This document shows, piece by piece, positions 45,500 through 57,665 of a DNA stretch of 64,000 nucleotides. The stretch lies in NCBI RefSeq assembly GCF_002994745.2, contig NC_037092.1:13445501-13509500 (forward strand), read 5' to 3'. Below the pieces are notes generated by a model that saw only the letters and a program-made list of their open reading frames with translations, was not told the origin of the DNA and did no database searches. Numbering within the stretch: the first letter of the stretch is position 1; the number at the start of each line of letters is the position of its first letter. This DNA is from Rosa chinensis (taxonomy: Eukaryota; Streptophyta; Magnoliopsida; Rosales; Rosaceae). Position numbers and translations under genes: made by a program.

Positions 45500-48067
45500 A
45501 AAGATTACAAATAATCTAAAATGATGCCTTCTTGCATTTCTTGAAGCAAAATCATCAATTATCTTCTCATAGTCAACATGTACCAACATATTTCTTTCAA
45601 TGGTTAAAATAGCTAATCCATTCAGCCTATCTTCAGTCATGGTAGTTCGCAGATAAGACTTTAATAATTTTAATTTTGAAAAACTTCTTTCGGCGGATGC
45701 TACAGTCACCGGTATAATCAATAAAATCCTATAGGCAACCATAACACTTCGAAACATATCCATTTTCTTTGCAAACTCCATAATTTGAATGGATGTCCAA
45801 GGCCTATCTGTTTCATATGCCTCATTCGGCAACATCTCCTGCAAAATTTGTAACTCCATAAGCAAATATTTCGCATCAATATCAGAACCCTCACCATTTC
45901 TCAAAGCAATTTCAAGATTCAAACAACATCTTTTCAATTCATCATCATCCAAATAAGCTAGTTTTGACGCATCAAACAAGAAGCCAAATATAGATTCAAA
46001 AGTTTTCATTTGTTCAAACCTGCTCTTTAATTGAGAAAGAGCCATATCAACTAAAACCAAAAAGTAATCAGTTCTAAAGGACTCTTGAGCAGATTGTTGT
46101 TCCCTTTCAGTATTTGGAATTTCATCAAAATGCTTTTTTCTGCAAACAGAACGTTTTATAGGAAATACAGGCTCAACTCCCATGTCATTTGCAATTTCTT
46201 TAGCTTCACTTATGGCAGAATTAAACCCATTTTCCCTATACTTTTCAAAATAAGAAACCAATCCCTCTAAATTCTTCACGGCAACATCAAGAAGCATATC
46301 TTTGGATTGTAACTTTTTACTAACCAAGTTAAGTTTCTACAAAATGTCATGCCAAATAACCAAACTTAAAATAAAATCAAAGCTTAAAAGTTCACCAGAT
46401 ATCAAAGATTCAGCATCCCTACACACCTTTCCATCATCACTAATTTCTGCCAGTTTTTTTAAGGCTTCTTTTATCTGGGCAGCTTGAGTTTTTATAGCTT
46501 TGACACTTTCAATATGACTTTCCCAGCGTGTAGTTGACAAAGATTTCAAAGTCAAATCATCTGCATATTCAAGTAAAACACTCCATCTCTTTGTAGAATT
46601 AGATAACACCGTATAAATTGTTTGACACGTTCCAAAAAAAGACCTTGCTTTACGACAAGAGTTTGCCATGTCACACAATACTAAATTAAGAGAATGACAA
46701 CCACACATCATATAAAAGGCTCAAGGATTTATATCAAGCAATCTTTTTTGAACACCTTGGTGTTTTCCTTTCATATTAGAACCATTATCATAGCCTTGTC
46801 CTCGCACACAATCAATATCTAAATCAAGAGATTTTAAAGCTGCTTGTAATTCATTAAAAAGCCCTAAACCAGATGTATCTTCTAGATTTAGAAATTCTAA
46901 AAAAACTCTTCTATTTTTATAGGAGAACTAGACACATCTATGCATCTTATAATTAAAGTCATCTGTTCTTTGTGACTTGCATCAGGAATGCAATCAAGAA
47001 TTACCGAAAAATATTTTGCCTCTTTGATTTTTTTAATGATTGCACTCTTGACATTTAAGGCCAACATACCAATAAGCTCTTTTTGAATTTTATGGCTAAG
47101 ATAATGATAATGAATTTCTTTATCTTGAATAAGTCGAAAATGTTGTTTCATTATGGGATCAAACTCAGCAATCATTTCAAGTAAGCCTAAAAAATTGCCA
47201 TTAGAATCTTGATAAATTTTTTCATTTGTTCCACGAAAGGCCAAATTATTCTTTGCAAGACATTTCACAACAGCAACTATTCTGACCATAACCTCTTTCC
47301 AATGTTCAGTATCTTTCTTAATTAACTCTTGTAACTCTTTATCAATTGTTTGATTCTTATTCAATCTCACTCAAAACTCAGCCCAAGTTCTCAAGTTAAT
47401 GAGGTGCTCATAACTATTTTCATGTAAATTTAATGTTGTACCAAGATGTGTCCAATCTTTTATCCCATCACTTGCTAATTGACTTCTCGAGCGAGCTGTT
47501 TTAAATAATTTGCAACAGAAACAAAAAACTTTATCTAGCTCTTTTGAGTAAATCAACCATTTTCTAGCAAAAGGTTCACCATTTGGTAATTTTCGAACAT
47601 AAAACTCAGAAGAAAAATGCCGACCTAATTCATCCTTATGAAAGTTCATATCATATATATTCTGTAATAGGTCCTTTTTCTACAAGCAAGTCTCTCATTT
47701 TTGAATCTAGACTATCCCAAACTCTAGGATAAAAAAGATTCAAATCAGCAGATTATTTCAAGCATTCAAGTTCATTGGCAATAATTTCATCATGGCAAGG
47801 ATTTTTATTATTTTTTGTTTCATCACTTTCATTTTCACCTATATCACCAAGTTCTTCGTTTACCTCATTCTGATTTTCTACAAACTCATCAGAATGAATT
47901 TGTAGTTCAGGTTCATTTACTAAATTCTCAACATGATTTTCAACAGATTCATTTGTTTCTTTAACAAAATATCTATCTAAAGATCCCCGTTGAGATTGAA
48001 TAATTTCTTCTTCTCTTTTCTTTCTTTTTCTTTTTTGAGAACCTGAGAGTTGCTTCCGAGGAAACAT
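45500..48067 (-). pseudogene. hAT transposase of the ZMYM1-like type (TTF domain, DUF4371, hAT dimerisation), broken
   Basis: Start ATG at 48067 followed by a basic stretch (KRKRKKREEE), probably a nuclear signal. Then the TTF-type region 'FARKWLIYS' and 'KVFCFCCKLFK', DUF4371 '[17 protein letters not shown]', '[20 protein letters not shown]' and '[10 protein letters not shown]', the 'CGCHSLNLVLCDMA' block, and the C-terminal hAT dimerisation motif 'ASAERSFSKLKLLKSYLR' with 'RLNGLAILTIERNM'. The pieces lie in different frames (48067-47753, 47649-46897, 46711-46337, 46327-45410) with stops at 47371-47373 and others, so it is not functional. It would cut and join the element ends by binding the termini; here only a non-autonomous remnant remains. 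Confidence 0.9.
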
Positions 48068-48639
48068 TATTGAAACTAGCTAGAAAAAACTCAAACAAGC
48101 AAGCCAAAACACTAAATGTTGAATGATAAACACTTTAGCATAGAACAATAAAACCTGGAAATCTGGAATAAGCTTTTTTCCTTCTTGCTTTTTCTTTTCT
48201 GATCGAGACTGACTTGCAAATCCAACTTCTAATTGCACCTAATATTGAAAAGTGAAAACCAATGAATGAGGAAATTGTTAGAAATCAAAATTGGGTGTTC
48301 TTCAATTTTAATATCTAATATCTAATATTCAATGGTTACTCAATTGCCAATTGCCAGAATAATCCATCATCAAGAAGTCCATGGTGAAAATAAAATGAAA
48401 ACTTGTAAATTGGATTCAAGTCATTCTGTTAAATTTTTTAGTAGTCAATTACCACATCCGACTATAACTAGAATAGTATATGAGAGAAACTAAAGAATAC
48501 ACCAAAAAGAAGCGTAGCATTTCTGAAGCTGCACTTACCGGACATAATTTCTTGACCATTAGTCATTAGATGACCGTCACTTCAATCATCTAAGCATACT
48601 GAATCCGATGCTTTGGCTGCTACAGAACGAGTGCTCATC

Positions 48640-48770
48640 GGCAGGGCCGGTTCTGAATTGAAGAACACCCAATACAAATCAAAATTAGATATCAAAATTG
48701 AAGAACACCCAATACCAATCAAAATTAGATATCAAAATTGAAGATTTGAAGAACACCCAATACCTATTGT
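48640..48770. repeat. Internal hAT-terminus-like motif and short tandem repeat
   Basis: CAGGGCCGGTTCTGA at 48644 copies the terminus of the element. It is followed by three imperfect units of GAAGAACACCCAATAC with CAAAATTAGATATCAAAATT. Confidence 0.7.
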
Positions 48771-49889
48771 GATTTGTACCTCAGCCTACATCGATCGAAA
48801 GCTGAAAAATTCGTATGATCATTGTAGAATAACAGAAACATAAAGAGGAGAAAGATTGGGTGATGGATGAGAATGAACTGACGAATTGAGTAATCATTGA
48901 AACCAATTTAAAGAAAAAATTTGCTGGGTTTCAAGGTTTGGGACTTGGGAGAGAGCAAGAGATGCTTGATAATCAATTTTTTTCTTGCCGTTGCGTGTTG
49001 GAAGAAGAAGAAGAAGAATGAGAAGTAAAGCAGCGATTACGCGTCTAGAAATCTGAAATTTTTTTTTAACACGTCCCACTCTCTATATTATATATAATTA
49101 AATATTATATATATATATATATATATTAAATCTTATGGTTGAAATCTGGTGCCCCCCCCCCCCCCTCTTTGTTGGGCCCTGGGCTATCTCCAATAATGCC
49201 CAAGCACAAGGCGGCCCTGCTACCCGGGACAAGAACAGCAAACTCCACTCCACCTAAAATGCAACCTCTCCAAAATCCCGCAGGACCTAACACAGCCCAG
49301 CACCCGCCGGTGAACCTCACCCCCCGAATACGATCCCTCTAACAATACTCACACACACCAACGCCCCCAAACAAACCTAGCAAGGTCAAGAAACGGCGAA
49401 CCTGTTCACTCCTCCGGTCGACACGCAGCGACAACGACGCCCACAACACGACAATTCCGACCACCACACAAATCGCTCCGAGCTCTAAGCACACCGATTG
49501 CCCCGAATTCGCTTGGTTCTTGTCTCACTCTCCAACACAAACGCAGGAACAGCAACCATCTCCATATCTCTCCTCTGTCCTTATATAAGGACCTCGAGCA
49601 CACCGTAACCATTGGACGTGTAAGGATAACGACTCCAGATCTCACCACATGTCCGACATCCCTGAGTGTTACCATAGTCATACGTCGTCGCCTTGGCTCC
49701 TCTCCACTACGCATTATTGCACGTTACGGACTCCAGTACACCGGTCTCCCCGCACACTAAAACAGACATGATCACCACACGTGTCACAGGGGCATGGCCT
49801 ATACGTCAAAGATGCATGTAACCCCACCACCGATTCGCGATAGCGACACAGCGTCGAACGCCAACACGATCTACTCACCCCAGCCAAGA

Positions 49890-50032
49890 CTCCTCTTAAG
49901 TGGGGACTTGGGGGACTGGGGGTAATAGCTGTATGGAAGCCACGTGGCATAGACTTGCCTTGAACATCCGATACTTTTACCAACGACAAACTCCCCACCC
50001 AAGAGAACTCTTAACCGGGGACTTGGGGGACT
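49890..50032 (+). promoter_or_regulatory. Duplicated polypurine-tract region of the Gypsy element
   Basis: Two similar tracts, CTCTTAAGTGGGGACTTGGG (from about 49891) and CTCTTAACCGGGGACTTGGG (from about 50008). The second is immediately before the 3' LTR and is the functional position for plus-strand priming. Confidence 0.7.
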
Positions 50033-50433
50033 TGTTGGCATACACATACCTCCCAGGCACAAGTATCGGAAGCACAAGACTTGTATCGCCAATATACCAG
50101 CGAGATAAGCTCCCAGCCGAGGTTTCCGATACCCCTCGGGGCGATATCGGGATCCCGAGCGTCCCATACCGAAAGAAACATAACCAAGCTCCCACAAACC
50201 AGCTACATCAAGGTCATCTCCAACAACCTGAAGAGGTAACTGTTTACTATCGCTTTCCATTATCATTATCTCATTTGACACTGAATAAGGCATCGGAGCG
50301 TTGAAGGCCGGCATACCTGATCTTTCATCTGACCTTCATCTGTTTTGCAGATAAGCCAGACCGATAGCAATAGTAATGGACCGATATAACCCTTATTCAG
50401 CAGGATCAGACTCCTCTCGAAACAACTGAAACA
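50033..50433 (+). repeat. 3' LTR of the Gypsy element
   Basis: 401 bp matching 38548-38948, preceded by the polypurine tract GGGGACTTGGGGGACT (about 50017-50032). Confidence 0.9.
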
Positions 50434-50438
50434 CCATT

Positions 50439-51300
50439 GATTAAGTGCAAATCGGGAATACATAATCTTCTTAGAGACTTGGAACATAGGGGAGCCTTGA
50501 ACTGGGGTAGCCCAACCCTCCTCCACAGCAGGCCTACAACCATCATGCTGGATCCCAAAACTCTCAAACCGGAACTACTACAAATGTTTACTTGGCATAA
50601 CAACCATTTGACAAGCACTCAGCAAGACAGGCACATGGTCCCCATGAATAGGCGCCAAGTTTAACACCTTAGATGCTGCAAAAAATGCACCCAAGAGGGT
50701 GAAGGTAGTGCTCTGTCTAGATGACACCGTACACCCCCACCCTACCAGGTAAACAGTGCACCAGAAAAACCTAGATCAGCTAGGTCACAATGTGACAGTG
50801 CATCCCAAAACAACTGCATCTGACTCTCCTTACGCAGCTCACCTCCATGCTTCTCTGCTGCATTCAGTAGTTCATTAAAGTCCCCAATTACAACCCACGG
50901 CAGCGATGATTCATCCCTCAAATCCCATAGTAGAGACCAGGTCCGATGTCGTTCAGAAGTCGTAGGGTGACCGTAGAAGCCAGTCAACCTCTAGTGCACA
51001 AAAGAGCCATCAGTAGCCCTAACACCGACATCAATGTGATGCCGTGATTTTGACTGAAAACGAACGTCAAGACTGTCTCGCCAGAATAGTGCCAGACCCC
51101 CTGACTGCCCCTCACTGAATACCTCCTCACAGTTCAGGTATCCAATTCACAGCCTGAGATTGGCCATGTAGTCCACATCTGAGACCTTCGTCTCGCTGAG
51201 AAAAATATAATCCGGCTTGTGTTTCTACACCAGCAAACCCAACGCTTGCACAGCAGAATCATTCCCAATTCCCCTATAGTTCCATGCCAAGATCTCCATG
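50439..51300 (-). pseudogene. LINE ORF2: apurinic-type endonuclease
   Basis: Read on the minus strand from 51300: 'MEILAWNYRGIGNDSAVQAL', 'PDYIFLSETK', 'GGLALFWRDS', then 'GFYGHP', 'WVVIGDFNELL' and 'LGFSGALFTW'. These are the APE-type endonuclease motifs that open ORF2 in plant LINEs. Stops (e.g. after 'ALGLLV') break it. About 115 bp of 5' sequence separates the ATG from the TSD at 51416. Confidence 0.88.
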
Positions 51301-51474
51301 AAAAATGGATGGACGGTGCTGGGAAATCTTAGAGTGCACGGCAAAGGAGCGACGACGTTAGGGTTTCCACGAGAGACTTTTTTTAGGAAATGATTTCTAA
51401 TATCACTATCATTTCATAATAATACAACTATAGAATGAAGGAAAGAATAATATTATACTAAATCTTCATTATAC

Positions 51475-51530
51475 TAAATCAAGGCTTGAGGGCAGCCGCA
51501 CCAGCCCTTTATTAAAAAAATAATGATAAT
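51475..51530 (+). mobile_element. Extremely truncated LINE 3' end
   Basis: CAAGGCTTGAGGGCAGCCGC followed by ACCAGCCCTTTATT and an A-run. The sequence is absent at the matching place of the inner copy (about 35185), and it matches the 3' end of the LINE at 57791-58947 (AAGCCTTGATT/TGAGGGCAGCTGCACCAGCCC). Only about 45 bp were copied before the tail. Confidence 0.65.
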
Positions 51531-52179
51531 AAATAAATAAAGATTAATCTCACAATAATATACTTAAAGCAATATATTTTGAGTTATTTTTTTCTTTCTT
51601 TCTTTCTTGTAGTGGAATATAAAAAATTATTAGAAAACTAATCTTAAAAAGCTAAGATTAAGAAAAACATTGTAGAACTTAATTTATTTTAATTTTCTAA
51701 ATAGTTAAATAAAATTAATTTTTATTTATTCAAATTAAGATTTTAAAATCGTGCTTTATAGTGGGCAGGCACGAGCACGGCCCGTGTATTGACCCGGCAT
51801 GAGCACGGCCAGGCACGATATGGGCTTGGGCCATGAGTCGGACCGGGTTTAATGTTTAAGTAAATGGGTTGGCACGAGCCCGGCACGATAATAAATGGGC
51901 CAGCCCAAGCACGGGATGAAGCATAACTAGGCCCACTTAAAATGGGCTGGGTCGGGCAGGACCGGGCTGGCCTGTTTGCCACCTCTAATATCATCTAAAA
52001 GGGCTTCAATCACCAAAGCAGGAAGATCATGCAATTTTACTACGATAAATGTTTTTTTCTATATATGTCAGCTATAATTTAACTTGTAATGATATGGATT
52101 TTAGTGAAATTAATAAATGTCCCAATTGGTACAAATTATGGTTTTGGACTTTTGGTGCCTGGTGCTTATGGTTAATCAA

Positions 52180-52780
52180 GAATTAAAAATTATTTCAGAC
52201 AATTATTCCTTCGGAATGCTCCGATTCAAGGGATGACTTTTTATACATTAGGATTATGTGAAAACTTCCTTCACAAAAATGGTAGATCGCATCGATACAA
52301 GTTTGTAGACATGCGGAACGCGAAAATTGGAGTTCGTATGAAGAAGTTATGGCCATCGGAAAAAATTTCCATTTCGGTTAAATAGAAAATTTTCTGAAAA
52401 ATTGGGAAAAAAAACCCTAACTTTCCTTTTTGGGAAACTGAGTTCTCTCTCTCTCTCTCTCTCTCCCTCTCTCTCCGAGTAGGAAATCGCTTCTCCACTG
52501 TAGACCCCGTGAAATTCTGAACATGACTTTTGGACGGGATCATTTTTCGTGACCTTTGTTCGGCTAAAGACTTTTGGAAATAGTTTGGGTTCAGGCCTTG
52601 GGCCCAAGAATAGCTTAAGGTTAGGGTCCATAATTTACTTTGGACACCCAACAGACCGGTATGCTGGTGAACCCAACCCAATAAGTTAGTTGACCTTTGA
52701 CCCGAACATCTCCCTTGATCCAATAAGGTTCTTGTAGTTCATAATAACCTCCTTGCATAATTTTGAAATCAACTTGTGCG
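52180..52780 (+). repeat. LTR fragment related to the solo LTR at 18060-20971
   Basis: AACTTCCTTCAC, GGAACGCGA(A/G)AAT(T/C)GGAGTTCGTATGA and AAGTTATGGCCAT match the minus strand of 20695-20795. A CT tract lies at 52445-52476. Plus orientation; both ends are eroded. Confidence 0.75.
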
Positions 52781-55700
52781 TGCGTTTACGATTTCTCGTT
52801 TTACCTTGTTTCTTAACCATTGGTTGAATTCATACTCGCATTACCTGACGCTTACTCCTCAAGCATCCCTCTGACTTTAAAAAAACACAATTTATTTACT
52901 CCTTATGTTTTTCAAACTTGAGCAAAATTCCAACAAAACTTACTTTGCCATTTTTCTATCTAAATACAAGTTTGGTGAGGCTCAATCCTTATTTGGTCTT
53001 GCCAACACTTTAATTTGAGTTTTCTTGTATTTACTTATTTTACTTTTATTTTCCCCATCATTTTGGTTTTTACAACCTATTGTTTTTACCTCAAATTTAT
53101 CTGATTCAATTCCTTCACTTTCCCCAAGCTGAGTCATCTATCTCACACGCAAAGCCTAGCTTTTCCTCTTTCTTTGTTCACGTCAAAGTTGGACAGAGGG
53201 AAAGGAAACCTCGATCAGCAACTCTGTTCCATGTTACCAACATGCAGATGGCAACTCCTCCAAGAACATCACTCCAGACATTCAAAAGGAAGAACCCAAA
53301 ACAGAGGTCGTCGTCCACCCTATTCTGTTAGAAATCCTAAATCATAGTCATGAACAAATCACCGCAGTGAAAACACAAACGTGAACAAATCACTACAGCA
53401 AATTTTAATCGCAAACAAAACATCGCAATGAATTCCCTGCAGTGAATACTATAAACTATCTCAAATTGAATACATGAAATTAAACTATCTGTGTAATACA
53501 TTCTAGGAAAGTAAATAACAATCTTACTTGAACCACTCGAGTTGTCCATTTGGTTCTTCTCCTGATTCCACCTTTATTTTTCTCTTTCAGTTGATGGAAC
53601 TATTTCAGAATGAGAAAACAACATGTGTATCAGCAGGGACCAAATCTGACATATATACAGTTAGCCATTCACGTCAGTTTCTTCCATCAAGAAACTGTCA
53701 TCATATGTTAACTGTATTTTCAAACTAAACATCAGATAATACCTCATAACTGCATTTATTTGAATTTCATAATTCTAACAGATTATAAGTAGGACCAAAT
53801 ATGATTTAATATAGTCTCTATACTTATTTCAATGCTTGAACTCAAAACCAGCCATACATATATCTACATTCAGCTTTATACAATGTCTTGTTCATTAGGA
53901 TATCTAACATCTTCTTCTCACCCTTTCTCTCTTTCCTGGGCGTATCAGTGTGTTTTCATGCCCCGAAACACCTAGTTAGGAACCTCCAATCAAAAAACTT
54001 TCTTCATTAAAGTTGTTCATCTATGTCTCTTCTATCTAGTCTCCAAATTTCAACTCCATCGAAGTCTTTTTCAGACCTTTACACCCCTCGAAGCAAAAGC
54101 TGTTTGGAAGCTAGCCTGTTCCAGTTTTCTGCTTGAGTTCCCTCCCTTGCTCTACTCGAATCCCCCACATCTTGCTTGAGACTGATACCAACAGTTGGTA
54201 AGATTCTTGAACTATCAAGTTCCTATTTCTTTCCTCAATTTTTAGGCTCAATACATTCAAAACAACTCTTCTATATATTGAGAAGTTTCTGTTTCACTCT
54301 GCATGTTCGAGATTGAGCGAATTTCTTGGCCTGTAACTGGGCTCGATCCAATCAGTTCCCTAAACTCTCTTTCCTGTTGAAACCCTTAGAAGAACTCACC
54401 CTTTTTGGTTAGTCTTTGGTGAGTATCATCCTATCCTTAACACTGTATATTTTTTGTTGTTGTTACAAACTCTTGCAGATTACAACTTGTCACTATTGTT
54501 GTTGGAACCTTGTTGCTTTAACTTTGACCCTCTCATTCTTTCTGATGTGTTAGATTTAAGCTAGACCATGGTTATCTTGAACATTAAAATTGTGCTTGAT
54601 CCCAAGAGCTTGTTTGTTTTTTGGTTGTCCAAACACCATGTCTTCAAAACATCATGTTATTGAGCTACAAGACCTCCTCTTTTAAGTATTAAAGGATGAC
54701 TGAAAGTTTAGGTCTTTAGAAGCTTTAGATAGTTTCTGTAGGTGTCTTAAAATCTACTTAACCAGCCATTTTGGGTACCAAAGAGCTTTACACAACAGAA
54801 CCAATTTCTGCAGTTTTTCAGTTTCCAGTATAATCTGACCCAGCTGCATTCTTTTTAAAACTGGTGCTAAACCGCTAAGAATTTGGGATTGATTCCTTCT
54901 AGAGAAATAGACTAGACACAAATATGAACCTTCCAGAATTTGAATCACCTCAAAATCATTTTTCTAGAATTAGTTATACAATTTTGAAATAGGTGCATAG
55001 AAGCTGATATTTCTTGAAAGAATCTGCTCATCGTTTTACTTTAGCCTTTAAAACCTTTCTCCTTCACATGGATTCACTTAAAATTACCTAACTATTTCAA
55101 TCTTACTGAGTTGGTTGTTAAACCATCTTCATTCCAAAATTTTCCCAATAATTTACCTCGAGTATTTTGAACACTTTTCCTTGAGTACGCTTGCCAGTTC
55201 CTGTTTAAACTCTGTTTCTAGCTTTTGACAACTAGTCTTCTAAAGGTGTTTTTGCCACTTTTTCCTGAAAAACCAACTCTCTCTTAGATCCCTAATGGTC
55301 TCGTTATTAGTTAGTAATTAGGTAAAAGGAAATATTTTCTTCGGAGAGTATTGAGAGTGAATAGCTAGCCTAGTTTACCGTGATTAATGTCACTTATTTG
55401 GTCTAGGCTTGATATCTTGGTCGGATCTTGTGAAGTGGTTGTTGCTACAAGGTTGCATTGAGGCTAAGTGTTGCAAGAGAAAGCTCGAGTTCCAGGTAGG
55501 GGATGCCTTTAACTCTATCTATGCTTTTCTTGCATATACTATGTTTTATATGAGGCCGCTTGCATGGTTTTGAAAATTATCTATTTTACAATTGAAATGG
55601 TTTGCGTTGATTGGATTGATATGTTGCCAATTGATGGGGATGTATGGAGAGGTCTGTTCCTCCTTGAGCCACCGGTGGCGAGCAGTGTGCACCATACCCT

Positions 55701-56280
55701 TGTTATTGAATACTCCCCTTGTCTCTAGCCTTGTGATAATTGAATTCCGGAAAGTGATTGGCTAGATGGACGGTTATGATGGAAGTTATGGAAGAAGATC
55801 AACTGCCATGGGATTGTAGTTACATGGTGACGATCACGTGGAATCGCAAACCAGTTTTTATCTATTACTTTTTATCAAAGCGATATCTCATGTTTTTAAA
55901 CTTAGATATGGGGCCGGGCAAGGGCAATGACTGGATGTTGGAGCCTAACCCCTACTTTAGTTTGTTTTGCAGGCTGTTGTGGTCGAAGCTTGGGTACGGA
56001 AGATAATCCTTGGAGGCCACAATTTGTTTTATTTAAAGTTTATTTCTATTTGGCTTGTTCGATCTCGTTAAATTTTTTTAACGTTATGTATGGTTGATGA
56101 GATGATGTGTGTGATTGCTTACCACTAACGTGGAACCCTAGGGTTAGAACCTCCATTTGAGTTTAGGTTCTAGTGGGTTAGACCTAGAAGACTCACGTAA
56201 ATTACCATTCAATGAACTTAATGTAAACTTGGGCTAACAACTAAAAAAATAACGTAGGTTCTAAAACTCAACACAACACC
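52781..56280. other. AT-rich stretch without recognised genes
   Basis: Both strands were read. There are only short frames and no domain motif, and no clear element border was found. The part from about 55480 to 56060 has the look of LTR or untranslated retroelement sequence, but I could not match it elsewhere in the window. Confidence 0.4.
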
Positions 56281-57621
56281 ACCTTCCTTTCCTCTTCCTC
56301 GCCTAATTTGTAATTTTGTGGTTACGAGCCAAGCCCACTATACAAGCCTAAAAATTCGGGCTTATAGATTTCTTGTTCTTCAACCTAAAGGCCTTGTCTC
56401 TTTGAGGAATTCTAGGCCCAAAACACTTACTCCCTAAGTGTCGCGGATGTAGGGTTCCTTGGGGAGGCAGCGCTGTGGTAATCCGGTCTCCGGGTCGCCA
56501 CATCCACTTCATCCGGCCATATCTCGACCGTCCGACCACCATTGGCCTCACCACTCGATTCGCCTCTTCTCCCTCGTCAAGTCTGTGGCAGCCTTGTTAC
56601 TGAAGGCAGAGAAGTGGTGGCGGTGTTGCTTCGGGGGTCACCATCAGAACTCACAATTCCTGCCACCTCTGGCGAAGATTCTTGAGGGCTTTTGAAGCCC
56701 AGGAGACATAGATGCTTCCCTCCAAGCAGCTTGCAACTATTTGAAGTGTGGAGGTCGAATTGAGGATTTGAAATTCTAAGGTTTCACCGATTCTTGGATT
56801 TTTTGAGGTAAATTCCGGCCAAATGGCTTTGATTCAGACTTTGTGCTAGTTGTGAAAGTTGATGTACATGTTGTGGGGAAAATTTTGGCATAGGTTTCAT
56901 GACCCAATTTGGGGGTTGCCAGTGGTATGTGGAGCCACACTCAGACACTGCTGGCGGCACATCTGGTTAGGTTTTTGGGTTCTGTTTTCATGGTTGTCAC
57001 CTGCTTGTCAGTACGAGCTTGTTGATATATCATGAGGTCATCATATTGTGAGAAATTGAAGCATGCTAGATTTACGTAATTTTGGTTATCTCGATTTTCT
57101 ATCCGTGAGGATCCGACTTTTGGATCGTCTTATAATTTTGAGAAATTGATCCTAGAAACCTAACTAGATGTGCCGCTGGCAGTGTTTCGAAGACCTTGGG
57201 AGGTCTCGGATGGTGTTTTGTCTCGATTGACGAAATCTTCGGTTTTGGGTTCAAATGCTCGGTTCGAACCGTAACCACTTTCATTTTAATCGTATACTAA
57301 GTTAAGACCTTATTTTACTTAGGTGATTGACAGAGAGTGTTCTATACTTTATCTCGGCTATAAGAAAAGATGCAACGGGATTTAGAGGTGAATAAATCTC
57401 ACGTGTTTCATTTATGAACCAAGTTACATTATTGTTCGGTTTAATCGCTAAATTGTGAAATTGTTTTCTGGAAATAAATATTTGTTTTAAATTATATGAA
57501 CTTGATCAACTACGGTTCATATGTAAGTAAAATGAGATTTTAATTATAAAAATGATGTTTCTCAAGTTTTGCAATTGTGGAATATAGTTGGTATTAGTGG
57601 CATTCCTGAGTGGATGACAAC

Positions 57622-57665
<44 letters not shown>

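Larger units (their letters stand above)
45278..49219 (-). mobile_element. hAT transposon with broken transposase, 3.9 kb
   Basis: The 8-bp TSD CTACCCGG (45270-45277 and 49220-49227) and termini CAGGGCCGATCC and (reverse complement) CAGGGCCGCCTT define the element. It carries a single hAT-type transposase gene on the minus strand. An extra terminus-like CAGGGCCGG occurs inside at 48644. It sits in the 3' region of the Gypsy element, so it is the youngest large member of this nest branch. Confidence 0.92.
38548..50433 (+). mobile_element. Gypsy LTR retrotransposon, Tat-like, with most of gag-pol deleted
   Basis: LTRs of 401 bp each (38548-38948 and 50033-50433), TG...CA ends, TSD CCATT (38543-38547 and 50434-50438). 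Directly after the 5' LTR comes TTTGGTGCTAG (likely primer-binding region) and about 50 bp later the integrase C-terminal part, so gag, protease, RT and RNase H are deleted. The 3' region is very long: tandem repeats, an antisense ORF and a polypurine tract before the 3' LTR. Antisense ORF plus repeat-rich 3' region are features of the Tat/Ogre group. A hAT element is inserted at 45278-49219. Confidence 0.88.
31834..51415 (-). mobile_element. L1-type LINE (minus strand), broken up by nested insertions
   Basis: The 16-bp TSD ATAATAATACAACTAT is at 31818-31833 and 51416-51431; a T-run follows the left TSD, giving the poly(A) tail on the minus strand. LINE sequence lies at 31834-32598, 35640-36493, 36918-38547 and 50434-51415, in the order endonuclease, RT, zf-RVT, RNase H when read on the minus strand. 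ORF1 is missing, so the copy is 5'-truncated shortly before ORF2. Many stops and frameshifts. Confidence 0.9.
30637..51987. mobile_element. Outer hAT-like element hosting a 21-kb nest
   Basis: The termini are TAGAGGTGGCAAATAGG (30637) and, in reverse complement, TAGAGGTGGCAAACAGG (51987). The 8-bp TSD ATATCATC is at 30629-30636 and 51988-51995. 8-bp TSDs and this terminus are typical of plant hAT elements. Its own sequence is 30637-30762, 31616-31833 and 51416-51987: GC-rich GGCCCGGCACGAGC-type ends with an AT-rich middle, non-coding. All the rest is later insertions. Confidence 0.85.

Noticed and set aside
52781..56280. Hidden multi-exon gene
   Set aside because: No frame carries recognisable domain motifs and no consistent chain of splice sites and coding frames was found.
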